Assembly (NCBI GenBank): GCA_022824925.1
Contig: JAJDYW010000027.1
Location: 1-64,000 of the forward strand
DNA from: Dehalococcoidia bacterium
Lineage (GTDB): Bacteria > Chloroflexota > Dehalococcoidia > Tepidiformales > Tepidiformaceae
Direction of reading: 5' to 3'
Length of the DNA stretch: 64,000 nucleotides
The notes under the pieces were generated by a model that was not told the origin of the DNA, ran no database searches, and worked only from the letters and a program-made list of their open reading frames with translations. Positions within the stretch are counted from its first letter, which is position 1. Each line of letters starts with the position of its first letter. Shown one piece after another: positions 50,175-58,385 of this stretch. The translations under genes were made by a program, and so were the position numbers.

Positions 50175-51730
50175 CCCTCCGCCACCATCCAGTCGGCGAT
50201 GCGGGCGCCGATCATCATGCAGGTGAAGTTCGTGTTCGCCCGGATGAGCGTCGGCGTGATCGAGCCGTCCACCACCCGCAGCCCCTCCACCCCGTGCACC
50301 CGCCCCTCGCTGTCGACCACCGCCCCCGCCGCCGGGTCGGAACCCATCGGGCAGGTGCAGGTCGGATGCGCCATGCTCGAGGCGGCCCGGTGGATCCAGG
50401 CGTCGAGCCTTGCGTCGTCGTCGAGCGTCTCCTGGTCGAGATCGACTGGACCGGTGTGGAACGGCGCCAGCTCCGGCGAGTGCGCCAGCCGCCACGCCAG
50501 CCGCGCGCCCTCGCGCAACCGCACGCGGTCCGACTCGTCCTCGTCGAACTTCAGGTCGATCACGGGCTTCTCGGTGTGGTCCGCGCTCGCCAGTGTCACC
50601 GAGCCGAACGAGTTCGGCAGCTGTACCCCCGGCGCGACCGCGAACACCCACTCCGGCTCGCCGTCCTCCTCCCCCTGCCAGGTCCCATAGCGTCCGCCCG
50701 CCTCGTAGAGGATGTGCCCCAGCAGGTACACCTGCATGTCGTTGAACTCACCCGTCGAGGAGGTGTAGCGCAGCAGCGTCTGCAGGAGCGGCTTCTCCGG
50801 GTCGACCGTACCCGGCGTGGGGTGCAGCAGCAGCGGCGTCATCGGGTGGTCCATCAGGTGCTTGCCCACGCCCGGCAAGTCGGCGATCGAGGCGATACCC
50901 AGCTCCGCCAGCTCTTCCGCCGGACCGATGCCGCTCCGCAGCAGGATCGCCGGGCTCATGATTGCCCCCGCCGAGAGCACGATCTCCCGCCCCCGCACCT
51001 CTTGCACCTCCCCGTCGCACTCGACCCGCAGCCCCACCGCGCGCCCCTCCTCGATCAGCACCCGGTCGACCAGGCAGTGGCCCCGGATCGTCAGGTTGAG
51101 GCGGTTCCGCGCCGGCGCCAGGAACCCGAGGTTCGCCGACCAGCGCGTCATCGCGTTGGGGCCGCCCCGATTCATGGCCGCCCGCGTGATGCCCGTCGTC
51201 TCCGGGTCGTTCTGGTCGCGGTCCTCGGGGAAACCGGCCGCCACGCAGGCGTCGTAGAACCCGCGCTGCACCGGTTGCAGCTGCTCGCGCGTCCAGCGGC
51301 GCACGGGGATGGGCCCGCCCTGCCCGTGGAAGTCGCCGCGTTCGTCGTGGTCGTCCTCGATCGCGCGGAAGTAGGGCAGGCACTGTTCCCAGCCCCAGCG
51401 ATCGTCGCCCGTCAGCTCTGCCCAGCGGTCGTAGTCCCCGGGCGCCCCCCGGATGGCGACCCCCGTGTTGATCGCCGACGAGCCCCCGACCAGCTTCCCC
51501 CGCGGCAGCGGCGCCACCCGGTCGGGCACGAACGTCGCGTTGAACCCCCAGTCGTGCGCGACCGTCGAGGGCTCGTGGATGCTGTCCACGTCGTGCGGCA
51601 GCGATTCCAGCGTGGCGAAGTCCGGTCCCGCGTCGAGCAGGAGTACCGAGCGCGAACGGTCCTCGCTCAACCGCGCCCCGAGCACCGCCCCTGCCGAGCC
51701 CGCCCCCACGATGATGACGTCGTACTCCAC
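50171..51730 (-). CDS. GMC family FAD-dependent oxidoreductase (choline dehydrogenase-like)
   Basis: A 519-residue flavoprotein. FAD-binding IIVGAGSAGAVLGARLSED is at the N terminus, the first GMC signature GKLVGGSSAINTGVAIRGAP is at about 79-98, the second, LSAGAIMSPAILLRSGIG, at about 250, and the C-terminal active-site region has SSMAHPTCTCPMGSD (about 448) with a His and a late Asn in IRANTNFTCMMI. Start GTG 51730 lies four bases after the stop of the aldo/keto reductase, so the two are one transcript. It oxidises an alcohol; substrate unknown. Confidence 0.92.
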   Translation of the reverse strand: MEYDVIIVGAGSAGAVLGARLSEDRSRSVLLLDAGPDFATLESLPHDVDSIHEPSTVAHDWGFNATFVPDRVAPLPRGKLVGGSSAINTGVAIRGAPGDYDRWAELTGDDRWGWEQCLPYFRAIEDDHDERGDFHGQGGPIPVRRWTREQLQPVQRGFYDACVAAGFPEDRDQNDPETTGITRAAMNRGGPNAMTRWSANLGFLAPARNRLNLTIRGHCLVDRVLIEEGRAVGLRVECDGEVQEVRGREIVLSAGAIMSPAILLRSGIGPAEELAELGIASIADLPGVGKHLMDHPMTPLLLHPTPGTVDPEKPLLQTLLRYTSSTGEFNDMQVYLLGHILYEAGGRYGTWQGEEDGEPEWVFAVAPGVQLPNSFGSVTLASADHTEKPVIDLKFDEDESDRVRLREGARLAWRLAHSPELAPFHTGPVDLDQETLDDDARLDAWIHRAASSMAHPTCTCPMGSDPAAGAVVDSEGRVHGVEGLRVVDGSITPTLIRANTNFTCMMIGARIADWMVAEG

Positions 51731-51734
51731 CGCC

Positions 51735-52685
51735 CTACCGCCCCGCCACCGACGCGTCGATGCGCGCCATCAGCTCAGCGTCGAGCGGCCCCTTCGCCTC
51801 CGCCTCCAGGCACTCCGCCAGCTCCGCGCGGTTCTTCACCCCCAGGATCACCGTTGCGATGCCCTCCATCGAAAGCGTGTAGCGGTGCGCGAGCGAGGCG
51901 GGCGACTCGCCCACCTCCCGGGCCAGCGCCCGGAACGGTTCCGCCCGCCGGAAGTCGACCGCCTCCGGGTGGTCGTCCGGCAGCTCGCGGTCGATGGCGT
52001 CCGTGAGGGCGCCCGCCTGCACGGCACGGATGCCCATCACGCCGACGCCGCGTGCCCGCGCCGCCGCGATCAGCTCGCGCGGGCGCGGATCCTCGTCGTA
52101 GGCGCGCATGCCGCCGGGCGAATCGAGCAGGTTCGCGACGCACTGGATGGCCCCCGGCGCGGGGTCTTCCGCAAGGGTCTCGAGCAGCGCGCCGGGGACC
52201 CCCACCCCGCTCACCCCCCAGGCCCCGATGACGCCCTCCGCCACCATCGCCTCGAAGGCCGGACGCACTGCCTCCACAAACAGGCTGCGGGGCGTCCCCC
52301 GCCCCTCGAACCCGTCCGGGACGACCATCCCGTGCAGGAAGAACAGGTCGACGCGCTGCAGCCGCAGCCGGTCGAGGCTCGCCGCCAGCGCCTCCCGCAG
52401 CGCCCCCGCCGCTTCCCCCGCGGGCACGTTCCCGAGGTGGTGCTTCGTCGAGATGCGCACCCCCTCCGGGAGCCTCCCGCCGCAGGCCTCCCCCACCACG
52501 CGCTCCGCCTCCCCGTTGCCGTAGCCGGGCGCCACGTCGAGGAACGTGATGCCCCCGTCGACGGCCGCGCGCACCGTCTCGACCGCTTCCTCGCGCGTCG
52601 TCGCGCCCCAGACGCCGCCGGTTCCGCCGCCCCCCAGCGTGAGCGCACTGACCGGCCCGAGCTTCCCGAAGGTTCGTGTTTCCAT
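51735..52685 (-). CDS. aldo/keto reductase
   Basis: A 316-residue NADPH-dependent reductase. The catalytic tetrad is visible: Asp in TFLDVAPGYGNGE (about 49), Tyr in the same strand (about 54), Lys in STKHHLG (about 80) and His in FFLHGMVVP (about 115). C-terminal VILGVKNRAELAE matches the coenzyme site of the family. ATG 52685 has TAGACT seven bases upstream, whose TAG is the stop of the upstream metF-like gene. The GMC oxidoreductase follows, suggesting reactions on alcohol and carbonyl partners. Specific substrate unknown. Confidence 0.9.
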   Translation of the reverse strand: METRTFGKLGPVSALTLGGGGTGGVWGATTREEAVETVRAAVDGGITFLDVAPGYGNGEAERVVGEACGGRLPEGVRISTKHHLGNVPAGEAAGALREALAASLDRLRLQRVDLFFLHGMVVPDGFEGRGTPRSLFVEAVRPAFEAMVAEGVIGAWGVSGVGVPGALLETLAEDPAPGAIQCVANLLDSPGGMRAYDEDPRPRELIAAARARGVGVMGIRAVQAGALTDAIDRELPDDHPEAVDFRRAEPFRALAREVGESPASLAHRYTLSMEGIATVILGVKNRAELAECLEAEAKGPLDAELMARIDASVAGR

Positions 52686-52692
52686 GCGCGCG

Positions 52693-52698
52693 AGTCTA
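52693..52698 (-). promoter_or_regulatory. -10 box overlapping the metF-like stop codon
   Basis: TAGACT on the minus strand, seven bases before ATG 52685; its TAG is the stop codon of the gene at 52696. One of four such overlaps in the window. Confidence 0.42.
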
Positions 52699-53586
52699 CC
52701 GGTCGCTCGCCGCCTCCGCCGCCTCCGCGATGCCCGCCGCCCGCAGCGCCGCGACGATGCGATCGCCCGTCCCCGGCGGCGGATCGGCGCGGTACGTCAT
52801 GATCGCCACCGCGTCGACGAGCGCCGACTCGGCCAGCGCCGCCAGCGTCTGCTCGAAGGCCCCCCACGCCTCCTCCTCGCCCGCCTCGATGCGCCCCCGC
52901 AGCGCCGCCGGCTCGGGAATCCGCAGCCGCTCGCTGATCGCGTCCAGCGATTCCGCCGTCAGCAGCGGCATCGCCATCGCCACCACCTGCGCGTCCGGCC
53001 GTTCCGCCTTCACGAAGGCCGCCGAGTTCAGCAGGGGCGCTAGCTCGAACACGGGTTGTGTCCAGATGCTGGCCGCGCCCGCGTGCAGCTTGGCCGCCAG
53101 CAACCGGCGCGCGCGCTCGTCCTCGTGGTACTGGTCGAGCGCCGCCCCGATGGCCATGCCCGGGGCCAGCTCGCCGATAAGCCCGATCGCCTCCGTCACG
53201 GGCGGACCCGGCGTCTCCGCCGCATGGTCCCCGCGCAGGCAGAGCACATGTCCGATGGCCCCCTCCCATGCCCGCTCGATGTCCGCAGCGATGGCCGTGA
53301 GCGTGCGCCCGCCCGTCGCCAGGTGCCAGATCGGCTCCAGCCCCTCCGCCCGCAGGGCCAGTGCCGCCTCCAGGCTCGATTGGCGATCCGGGCGCTGGAT
53401 CACGTTCACGGTCAGCGTGCAGGCCTCGAGCAGCCGCGCCCGGCGCAGCAGCACCGCCGGCTTCGGCGTGCGCGGCGTCGTGATCTCGATCGTGACGGGG
53501 AACGCCCCGCCCGCCATCGCTTCCACGAACGAGGTCGGCATCGGCCCAGCGTCGCGCGAAGCGCGGTCGCGGTCCAGCGCCGTCAA
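52696..53586 (-). CDS. methylenetetrahydrofolate reductase-like protein
   Basis: A 296-residue TIM-barrel protein of the MTHFR family. FPVTIEITTPRTPKPAVLL corresponds to the first strand with its acid (normally EFFPP), VNVIQRPDRQSS follows, HLATGGRTLTAIAADIERAW (about 83), HVLCLRGDHA (about 108) parallels LRGD of MetF, and AGAASIWTQPVFE (about 165) the QP-F region of the flavin site. It is more divergent than standard MetF. The TTG at 53586 overlaps the folC stop (TTGA) with GGGGAGG in front; ATG 53541 is an alternative. Likely a folate-interconverting enzyme, perhaps with altered specificity. Confidence 0.72.
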   Translation of the reverse strand: MTALDRDRASRDAGPMPTSFVEAMAGGAFPVTIEITTPRTPKPAVLLRRARLLEACTLTVNVIQRPDRQSSLEAALALRAEGLEPIWHLATGGRTLTAIAADIERAWEGAIGHVLCLRGDHAAETPGPPVTEAIGLIGELAPGMAIGAALDQYHEDERARRLLAAKLHAGAASIWTQPVFELAPLLNSAAFVKAERPDAQVVAMAMPLLTAESLDAISERLRIPEPAALRGRIEAGEEEAWGAFEQTLAALAESALVDAVAIMTYRADPPPGTGDRIVAALRAAGIAEAAEAASDR

Positions 53587-54929
53587 CCCTGCCTCCCCGT
53601 GACGCTCTCGCCCAGCACCGCCGAGCGGGCCTCCGCCACGGCGTACAGCGATCCCGTGACGCAGATGAGGTCGGCCTCCTCGGCGCGCCGCCGCGCCTGC
53701 GCGATCCCTTCCGCCACGCTCTCCGCCACCTCCACGTGGGGCGTGAGGGGCGCCAGCTCCGCCGCCATCTCGTCGGGGTCGCGTCCGCGCCGCGAGTCGA
53801 GCCCGCAGCACCAGACCCCGCTCGCCAACCCCGCCAGTTTGTAGGCGATGCCGCGCAGGTCCTTGCCCCCCATCGCGCCCAGCACGAAGAAGCAGCGCCG
53901 CCACTCCAGGTACTCCCGCAGCGACTCCGCCAGGACCGCCGCCGCCGCCGGGTTGTGCGCACCGTCCGCGACCACCAGGGGGCGCTGCCCCATCACCTCC
54001 AGCCGCCCCGCCACGCGCGTCCGCGCGATGCCCCCGGCGATCGCCTCCTCGTCGATGGCCGCGCCCCGCGCGCGCAGCTCGTCCGCCACCGCCACGGCCG
54101 TCGCCGCGTTCGTCACCTGGTGGGCGCCCAGCATGGGCGTGCGCAGCTCCCGCGAGCCGTCCGGCCCGTGCAGCAGGAACGACTGCCCGTAGACGTACCG
54201 TTCGAGCACGTCCGTGCTCCAGGCCTCGTCCACCAGCCGCAGCTGCGCCCCCACCTCCCGGCAGCGATCGCGCACGACCTGCGTCACCGCCGGGTCGGGC
54301 TGGGGCGCGACCACGCAGGTCGTACCCGGCCCGATGATCCCTGCCTTGTCCCGCGCGATCGCGACCGTCGTCTCGCCGAGGATGGCCGTGTGGTCGAGCG
54401 CGATCGGCGTGATGACCGCGATCTCCGCGCCGTCGTACACGTTCGTGGCGTCGAACGAGCCGCCCAGCCCCACCTCCACCACCTGCCAGCCGCCGTCGGC
54501 CAGCCGCTCCCGAGCCAGCCAGTGGAAGAGCGCCACGAGCACCCCGAAGGTGCTCACCTCGCTGCCCGCGGACCCCCGCTCCGCCTCCACCGCCGCCCGG
54601 ATGTCCCCCACCGCCGCCGCCAGCTCCCCCATCGCCACCGGCTCCCCGTCGATGCGCAGCCGCTCCGCGTACGAGTGCAGGTGCGGGCTCGTGAAGAGCG
54701 CCGTGCGCTCCCCGCCCGCCCGCAAGATGCCCTCGATCATTGCCGCCACGCTGCCCTTGCCGTTCGTGCCGGTCACGTGGACCGTGCCCCGCCCCCGCTG
54801 CGGGTCGCCCAGCCGCCGCAGCAGCGAGCGCATGGAGGCAAGGTTCATGGGCGGGCTCGCGGAAGCCCCCGGGTCCCGCTCCATGTCCACGAACGACTCC
54901 AGGAACGCGATCGCTTCCTGCTCGTTCAT
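53583..54929 (-). CDS. folC: folylpolyglutamate/dihydrofolate synthase
   Basis: A 448-residue Mur-ligase-family enzyme that adds Glu to folate. The ATP loop is HVTGTNGKGSVAAMIEGIL (about 46-64), TSPHLHSYAERLRIDGE (about 75-91), GLGGSFDATN (about 138), ALDHTAILGETTVAIARDKA with GI (about 160-181), and the C-terminal domain contains VVADGAHNPAAAAVLAESLR (about 312). Start is ATG 54929, seven bases after TACAAT. The metF-like gene follows with a TTGA overlap, so two folate genes are co-translated. Confidence 0.94.
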   Translation of the reverse strand: MNEQEAIAFLESFVDMERDPGASASPPMNLASMRSLLRRLGDPQRGRGTVHVTGTNGKGSVAAMIEGILRAGGERTALFTSPHLHSYAERLRIDGEPVAMGELAAAVGDIRAAVEAERGSAGSEVSTFGVLVALFHWLARERLADGGWQVVEVGLGGSFDATNVYDGAEIAVITPIALDHTAILGETTVAIARDKAGIIGPGTTCVVAPQPDPAVTQVVRDRCREVGAQLRLVDEAWSTDVLERYVYGQSFLLHGPDGSRELRTPMLGAHQVTNAATAVAVADELRARGAAIDEEAIAGGIARTRVAGRLEVMGQRPLVVADGAHNPAAAAVLAESLREYLEWRRCFFVLGAMGGKDLRGIAYKLAGLASGVWCCGLDSRRGRDPDEMAAELAPLTPHVEVAESVAEGIAQARRRAEEADLICVTGSLYAVAEARSAVLGESVTGRQG

Positions 54930-54936
54930 GCGCGCC

Positions 54937-54942
54937 ATTGTA
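54937..54942 (-). promoter_or_regulatory. -10 box, leaderless start of folC
   Basis: TACAAT on the minus strand, seven bases before ATG 54929; the upstream neighbour is divergent. No ribosome site. Confidence 0.58.
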
Positions 54943-54968
54943 GGTCGCTGTGCGATGCTGGCCTCGCC

Positions 54969-55565
54969 GTGAGCGAGCACCGCTTCGGATCGCGCTTCGA
55001 GCAGGCCGTCGCCGCCATCGACGAGGCCAACGTTCCCGACCCCATCAGAATTGAGGTCGACGGCCGCGCCGTGCCCAAGGAGCTCACCCACGCGCGCATG
55101 CTCACGGCCTGGGTTGAACGCCTCCACCCCGAGCCCGGCGAGGCGCTCCTGCTGGCCGCCCGCGCCCACCACATCCGCCGCTGGGAGTCCCCGCGCGACA
55201 CATTCCCCGCCGGGCGCAGGGGCTACCTGCGCTGGCGCCGCGACCTCCAGCTCCGCCACGCCCGCCATGCCCGCGCCATCCTTGAGGACGCGGGATACGA
55301 CGAGGCCACCATCGCCCGCGTCGAGCGCCTCATCCGCAAGGAAACACCGAAGAAGGACCCCGAGGGCCAGGCCTTCGAGGACGGCCTCACCCTCGTCTTC
55401 CTCGAGACCCAGCTCCACGACCTCGCCCTCCGCACCGACCCCGACACGATGGCCGAGGTCATCCGCAAGACGTGGCGCAAGATCAGCCCCGCCGCCCGCG
55501 AGCTCGCCCTCGCCTCCGACCTCGCCCCCACGGACCGAGCCCTCATCGAGCGCGCCCTCGCCTGA
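54969..55565 (+). CDS. DUF4202 domain protein
   Basis: A 198-residue protein of the DUF4202 family. Characteristic stretches are FEQAVAAIDEANVPDP near the start, LLLAARAHHIRRWESPRDTF (about 60-79), GRRGYLRWRRDLQLRHARHA (about 83-102), RLIRKETPKKDPEGQAFEDG (about 119) and TLVFLETQLHDLA. The histidines and acidic residues suggest a metal-binding helical protein, function not established. GTG 54969 lies 39 bases from divergent folC. DUF4202 genes occur in proteobacteria and other phyla near sulfur and cofactor genes; that is recollection. Confidence 0.82.
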   Translation: MSEHRFGSRFEQAVAAIDEANVPDPIRIEVDGRAVPKELTHARMLTAWVERLHPEPGEALLLAARAHHIRRWESPRDTFPAGRRGYLRWRRDLQLRHARHARAILEDAGYDEATIARVERLIRKETPKKDPEGQAFEDGLTLVFLETQLHDLALRTDPDTMAEVIRKTWRKISPAARELALASDLAPTDRALIERALA

Positions 55566-55590
55566 ACCCCCGCCCCTCGCCCCACCCTCC

Positions 55591-55596
55591 TACAAT
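55591..55596 (+). promoter_or_regulatory. -10 box, leaderless start of the gene at 55603
   Basis: TACAAT exactly six bases before ATG 55603. The previous gene ended 26 bases earlier with TGA, so no stop codon is involved. No ribosome site. Confidence 0.6.
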
Positions 55597-55602
55597 GCCC
55601 GT

Positions 55603-56256
55603 ATGTCCGCCGAGGAGTTCGCGCGAGAGTTGCTGGAGGCGCAGGCCGACCGCTTCGCCTCCGTGCTCGCTGCCGCTCCCGCGGAAACGCGGCTCGCGGC
55701 CGCCTCCAGCGCCCGCCGCCTCGCGACGCTCGTGCGCGCCACCCGCGCCAGCTACGTCCTCCTCGTCGAAGGCGAGCCGCCCCCGGACAATCTCGATGCC
55801 TCCGCCGCCCTCGAGCTCGCGACCAGCCTGGCCGCCTACCGCACCCTCCACATCGCCGGGGCCTTCGGCCACACCGGCCAGGTGGAGGTCGTCGAGCGCA
55901 ACCCGAAGGTCGCCGCCGGCATCCGCGCGGCCGCCGAGCGCCACGCCTTCGACGAGCACGTGCGCGTCCATTCGGGCAAGCCCCCCGCCGTCGTCCACGC
56001 CCTCAACGGTCCCTACGACCTCGCCGTCTTGGGTGGCCGCTGGCGCGAGTACGAGCGCATGGAGGAGGACGTCACGCGCCTGCTCCGCATCGGCGGCGCC
56101 CTCACCGTCGTGAACGCCGCCCCCCTTGCCGCCGCCCCCGAGGGCGCCGAGGCGGACGCCCTCCGCCGCTTCCTCGCCCGCCTCGCCGCCGACGAGCGCT
56201 ACCTGCTCAGCACCGGCCTCGAATTCGGCGCCGTCGTCGCCGCCCGCGTCCGCTAG
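55603..56256 (+). CDS. O-methyltransferase-like protein with eroded cofactor site
   Basis: A 217-residue protein whose order of strands recalls COG4122 O-methyltransferases: TRASYVLLVEGEPPPD, VEVVERNPKVAAGIRAAAER (about 92-111), VHALNGPYDLAVLGGRWREY (about 129) and LRIGGALTVVNAAP (about 160). The usual GxGxG SAM loop and catalytic Asp at strand 4 are not clear, so methyl transfer is doubtful. It may be a non-catalytic relative. It heads a unit with a single-pass membrane protein and a Mug-type glycosylase. Confidence 0.6.
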   Translation: MSAEEFARELLEAQADRFASVLAAAPAETRLAAASSARRLATLVRATRASYVLLVEGEPPPDNLDASAALELATSLAAYRTLHIAGAFGHTGQVEVVERNPKVAAGIRAAAERHAFDEHVRVHSGKPPAVVHALNGPYDLAVLGGRWREYERMEEDVTRLLRIGGALTVVNAAPLAAAPEGAEADALRRFLARLAADERYLLSTGLEFGAVVAARVR

Positions 56257-56262
56257 CCGCCC

Positions 56263-56766
56263 GTGACCGAACCGCCCCGCCGCCGCATCCCCGTCGCCGC
56301 CGAGCAGAGCGTCCGCGAAGAACGCCGGAGCTTCTTTCGCTACGCCGCCATCCTCGGCGTCATCGTTGGCATCCCCCTCGGCGTCTTCGGCCTGCCCGCC
56401 CTCCTCAACCTCTTCTTCGACGAGCCCACGGTCCCCGTCAATGGCTCCTGGAGCGAAGACGGGGTGACCATCTGGGTCGAGTCGTACGAGGTGGTCACGG
56501 AAGACCCGCGCACCCTGGCCGTCACCCTCGCCGTGCGTTCCGCCGAACCCTGGACGTTCGACCCGGACGGCGTGGAGTTGGAGCTCTCCGAAGGTGACCC
56601 CGTCCCCGTCGGCGCCGTGACTGCCCCCGACGTGTTCGAGGACGGTGCTCTGGGCCGGATCGTCCTGCGCTTCCCCCTCCCCCCGGGGGAGGACGATCCC
56701 GAACCCCGCGCCGTCCGCCTCCCGGAACCGAAAGCGCGCTTCGCCCTCACCGAGGACGACCATTGA
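56263..56766 (+). CDS. single-pass membrane protein
   Basis: A 167-residue protein with a polar, Arg-rich N terminus (RREEERRSFFR-type), one hydrophobic segment of about 22 residues (AAILGVIVGIPLGVFGLPAL, about 28-47) and a C-terminal domain that is probably beta-sandwich and outside the membrane (DGVTIWVESYEVVTEDPRTL, LAVTLAVRSAEPWTFDPDGV). Similar to DUF4352/telokin-like extracellular domains in outline, not proven. GTG 56263 is six bases after the previous gene. The end overlaps the next gene (TTGA). Confidence 0.65.
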   Translation: MTEPPRRRIPVAAEQSVREERRSFFRYAAILGVIVGIPLGVFGLPALLNLFFDEPTVPVNGSWSEDGVTIWVESYEVVTEDPRTLAVTLAVRSAEPWTFDPDGVELELSEGDPVPVGAVTAPDVFEDGALGRIVLRFPLPPGEDDPEPRAVRLPEPKARFALTEDDH

Positions 56767-57329
56767 CGGGTCCGCTGCAGACCCTCCCCCACTACCTCCG
56801 CCCCGGGCTCCGCCTCGTCTTCATCGGCTACAACCCCGCCGTCTACTCCGCCGAGGCGGGCCACTACTACGCTCGCGCCGGCAACGTCTTCTGGAAGCAG
56901 CTCAACGAGAGTGGCCTCCTCCCCCGCACCGCCGCCCCCGAGGACGACGCCACCCTCATGGACGAGGCCGGTATCGGCTTCGTCGACCTCTGCCCCCGCC
57001 CCACCGTGCGCGCCGACGAGCTCACTCCCGACGAAGTCGCCGAGGGCGCCCGCCGCCTCCTCGGGCAGCTCCAGGCGACCCAGCCCGAGTACGCCGTCTT
57101 CAGCGGGCGGGGCATCTACGTCCACTTCGCCCGCCACGCCCTCGCCCTCCCCCGCGCCGCCCTGGCCGGCCGCACCGACGGCGTCCAGCCCGAGCGCATC
57201 GGGACCACTATCCCGTACGTCGTGCCGTCCTCCAGTGGCCTCGCCAGCCGCTGGCGCAAGGAGCGCCTCGCCCTCCTCCGGGAGCTCGCCGCCCTCCTCG
57301 GCCCCCCGCCCCCGTCCTCGCGCTCGTAG
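56763..57329 (+). CDS. mismatch-specific DNA glycosylase (Mug/TDG family)
   Basis: A 188-residue uracil-DNA-glycosylase-superfamily protein. Motif A is VFIGYNPAVYSAEAGHYYA (about 19-37), then NVFWKQLNESGLL (about 41), EAGIGFVDLCPRPT (about 66) and motif B VPSSSGLASRW (about 153). Asn in GYNP is the likely catalytic residue of Mug enzymes. It excises uracil or thymine from G mismatches. The TTG start at 56763 overlaps the stop of the membrane-protein gene. The product may be a member of the TDG/MUG branch with a short C terminus. Confidence 0.88.
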   Translation: MTGPLQTLPHYLRPGLRLVFIGYNPAVYSAEAGHYYARAGNVFWKQLNESGLLPRTAAPEDDATLMDEAGIGFVDLCPRPTVRADELTPDEVAEGARRLLGQLQATQPEYAVFSGRGIYVHFARHALALPRAALAGRTDGVQPERIGTTIPYVVPSSSGLASRWRKERLALLRELAALLGPPPPSSRS

Positions 57330-57332
57330 GAT
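57327..57332 (+). promoter_or_regulatory. -10 box overlapping the glycosylase stop codon
   Basis: TAGGAT six bases before ATG 57339; its TAG is the stop codon of the glycosylase gene. No ribosome site in the nine-base gap. Confidence 0.42.
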
Positions 57333-57338
57333 CGCGCC

Positions 57339-58337
57339 ATGCGCGCCGCCGTGCTCGAACGCCCCCTCCCCGTGGCCGACGGCCCCCTTGCCCTGGCCAC
57401 CCGCCCCGACCCAGCCCCCGCGCCCGGCGAGCTCCTCCTCCGCGTGGAGACCTGCGCCGTCTGCCGCACCGACCTCCAGATCTGCGAGGGCGACATCGAG
57501 GCGCGCCGCCTCCCCGTCGTCCCCGGCCACCAGGCCGTCGGCACCGTCGAGGCCCTCGGCGAAGGTGTCGGTGGCTGGCGCCCCGGCGACCGTGCCGGAG
57601 TCGCCTGGCTCGCGGGCGCCTGCGGCGACTGCGCCCGCTGCGAATCCGGCCGCGAGAACCTCTGTGAAGCGGCCACGTTCAGCGGCTGGGACCGCGACGG
57701 CGGCTACGCCGAGGGGCTCACCGTGCGCGCCGACTTCGCCCACCCCCTCCCCGCCGCCCTCGACCCCGTCGAGGCCGCACCCCTCCTCTGCGGCGGCATC
57801 ATCGGCTACCGCGCCCTGCGCCTCTCCGGCATCGAGCCCGGCGGGCGCCTCGGGCTCTACGGCTTCGGCGCCTCCGCCCGCCTCGCCCTCCAGGTCGCGA
57901 TCCACTGGGGCTGCGAGGTCTTCGTCGCCACCCGCTCGGAGCGCGACCGCGACCGTGCCCTCGCCCTCGGCGCCGTCTGGGCGGGCGCTCCCCACGATCC
58001 CCCGCCCGTCCCCCTCGACGCGGCCGTCACCTTCGCCCCCGCCGGCGAAGTCGTCGTCGCCGCCCTGGAGGCTGTCGACCGCGGCGGCACGGTCGCCGTC
58101 AACGCCATCCACCTCGACCGCATCCCCGAGTTCCCCTACGAGCACCTCTGGTGGGAACGCAGCCTCCGCAGCGTCGCCAACTTCACCCGCCGCGATGCCC
58201 GCGAATTCCTCGCCCTCGCCGCCGGGATCCCCATCCGCACGGACACCCAGGTCTACCCCCTCGACGACGCCAACCGCGCTCTCGCCGACCTCGCCGCGGG
58301 GCGCGTCGCCGGCGCCGCCGTTCTCCGCATCCGCTGA
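57339..58337 (+). CDS. zinc-binding alcohol dehydrogenase family protein
   Basis: A 332-residue medium-chain dehydrogenase. Catalytic zinc ligands CAVCRTDLQICEGDIE (about 38) and GHQAVG (about 66), structural zinc site with four Cys, CGDCARCESGRENLC (about 94), cofactor loop LYGFGASARLALQVA (about 172), which is less canonical than GxGxxG. Length and the gene context-free cluster resemble the YogA/AdhP group. Substrate unknown. It is not closely similar to the alcohol dehydrogenase at 46682. Confidence 0.88.
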   Translation: MRAAVLERPLPVADGPLALATRPDPAPAPGELLLRVETCAVCRTDLQICEGDIEARRLPVVPGHQAVGTVEALGEGVGGWRPGDRAGVAWLAGACGDCARCESGRENLCEAATFSGWDRDGGYAEGLTVRADFAHPLPAALDPVEAAPLLCGGIIGYRALRLSGIEPGGRLGLYGFGASARLALQVAIHWGCEVFVATRSERDRDRALALGAVWAGAPHDPPPVPLDAAVTFAPAGEVVVAALEAVDRGGTVAVNAIHLDRIPEFPYEHLWWERSLRSVANFTRRDAREFLALAAGIPIRTDTQVYPLDDANRALADLAAGRVAGAAVLRIR

Positions 58338-58350
58338 GTCGCCCCTCCGC

Positions 58351-58356
58351 TAGACT
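58351..58356 (+). promoter_or_regulatory. -10 box of the first DUF385 gene
   Basis: TAGACT in the context CCGCTAGACTC, 30 bases before GTG 58386, with GCAGGAGGAGCC as ribosome site. The same layout recurs at 59097. Confidence 0.5.
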
Positions 58357-58385
58357 CCCCGCACCCGCCCGCAGGAGGAGCCATC

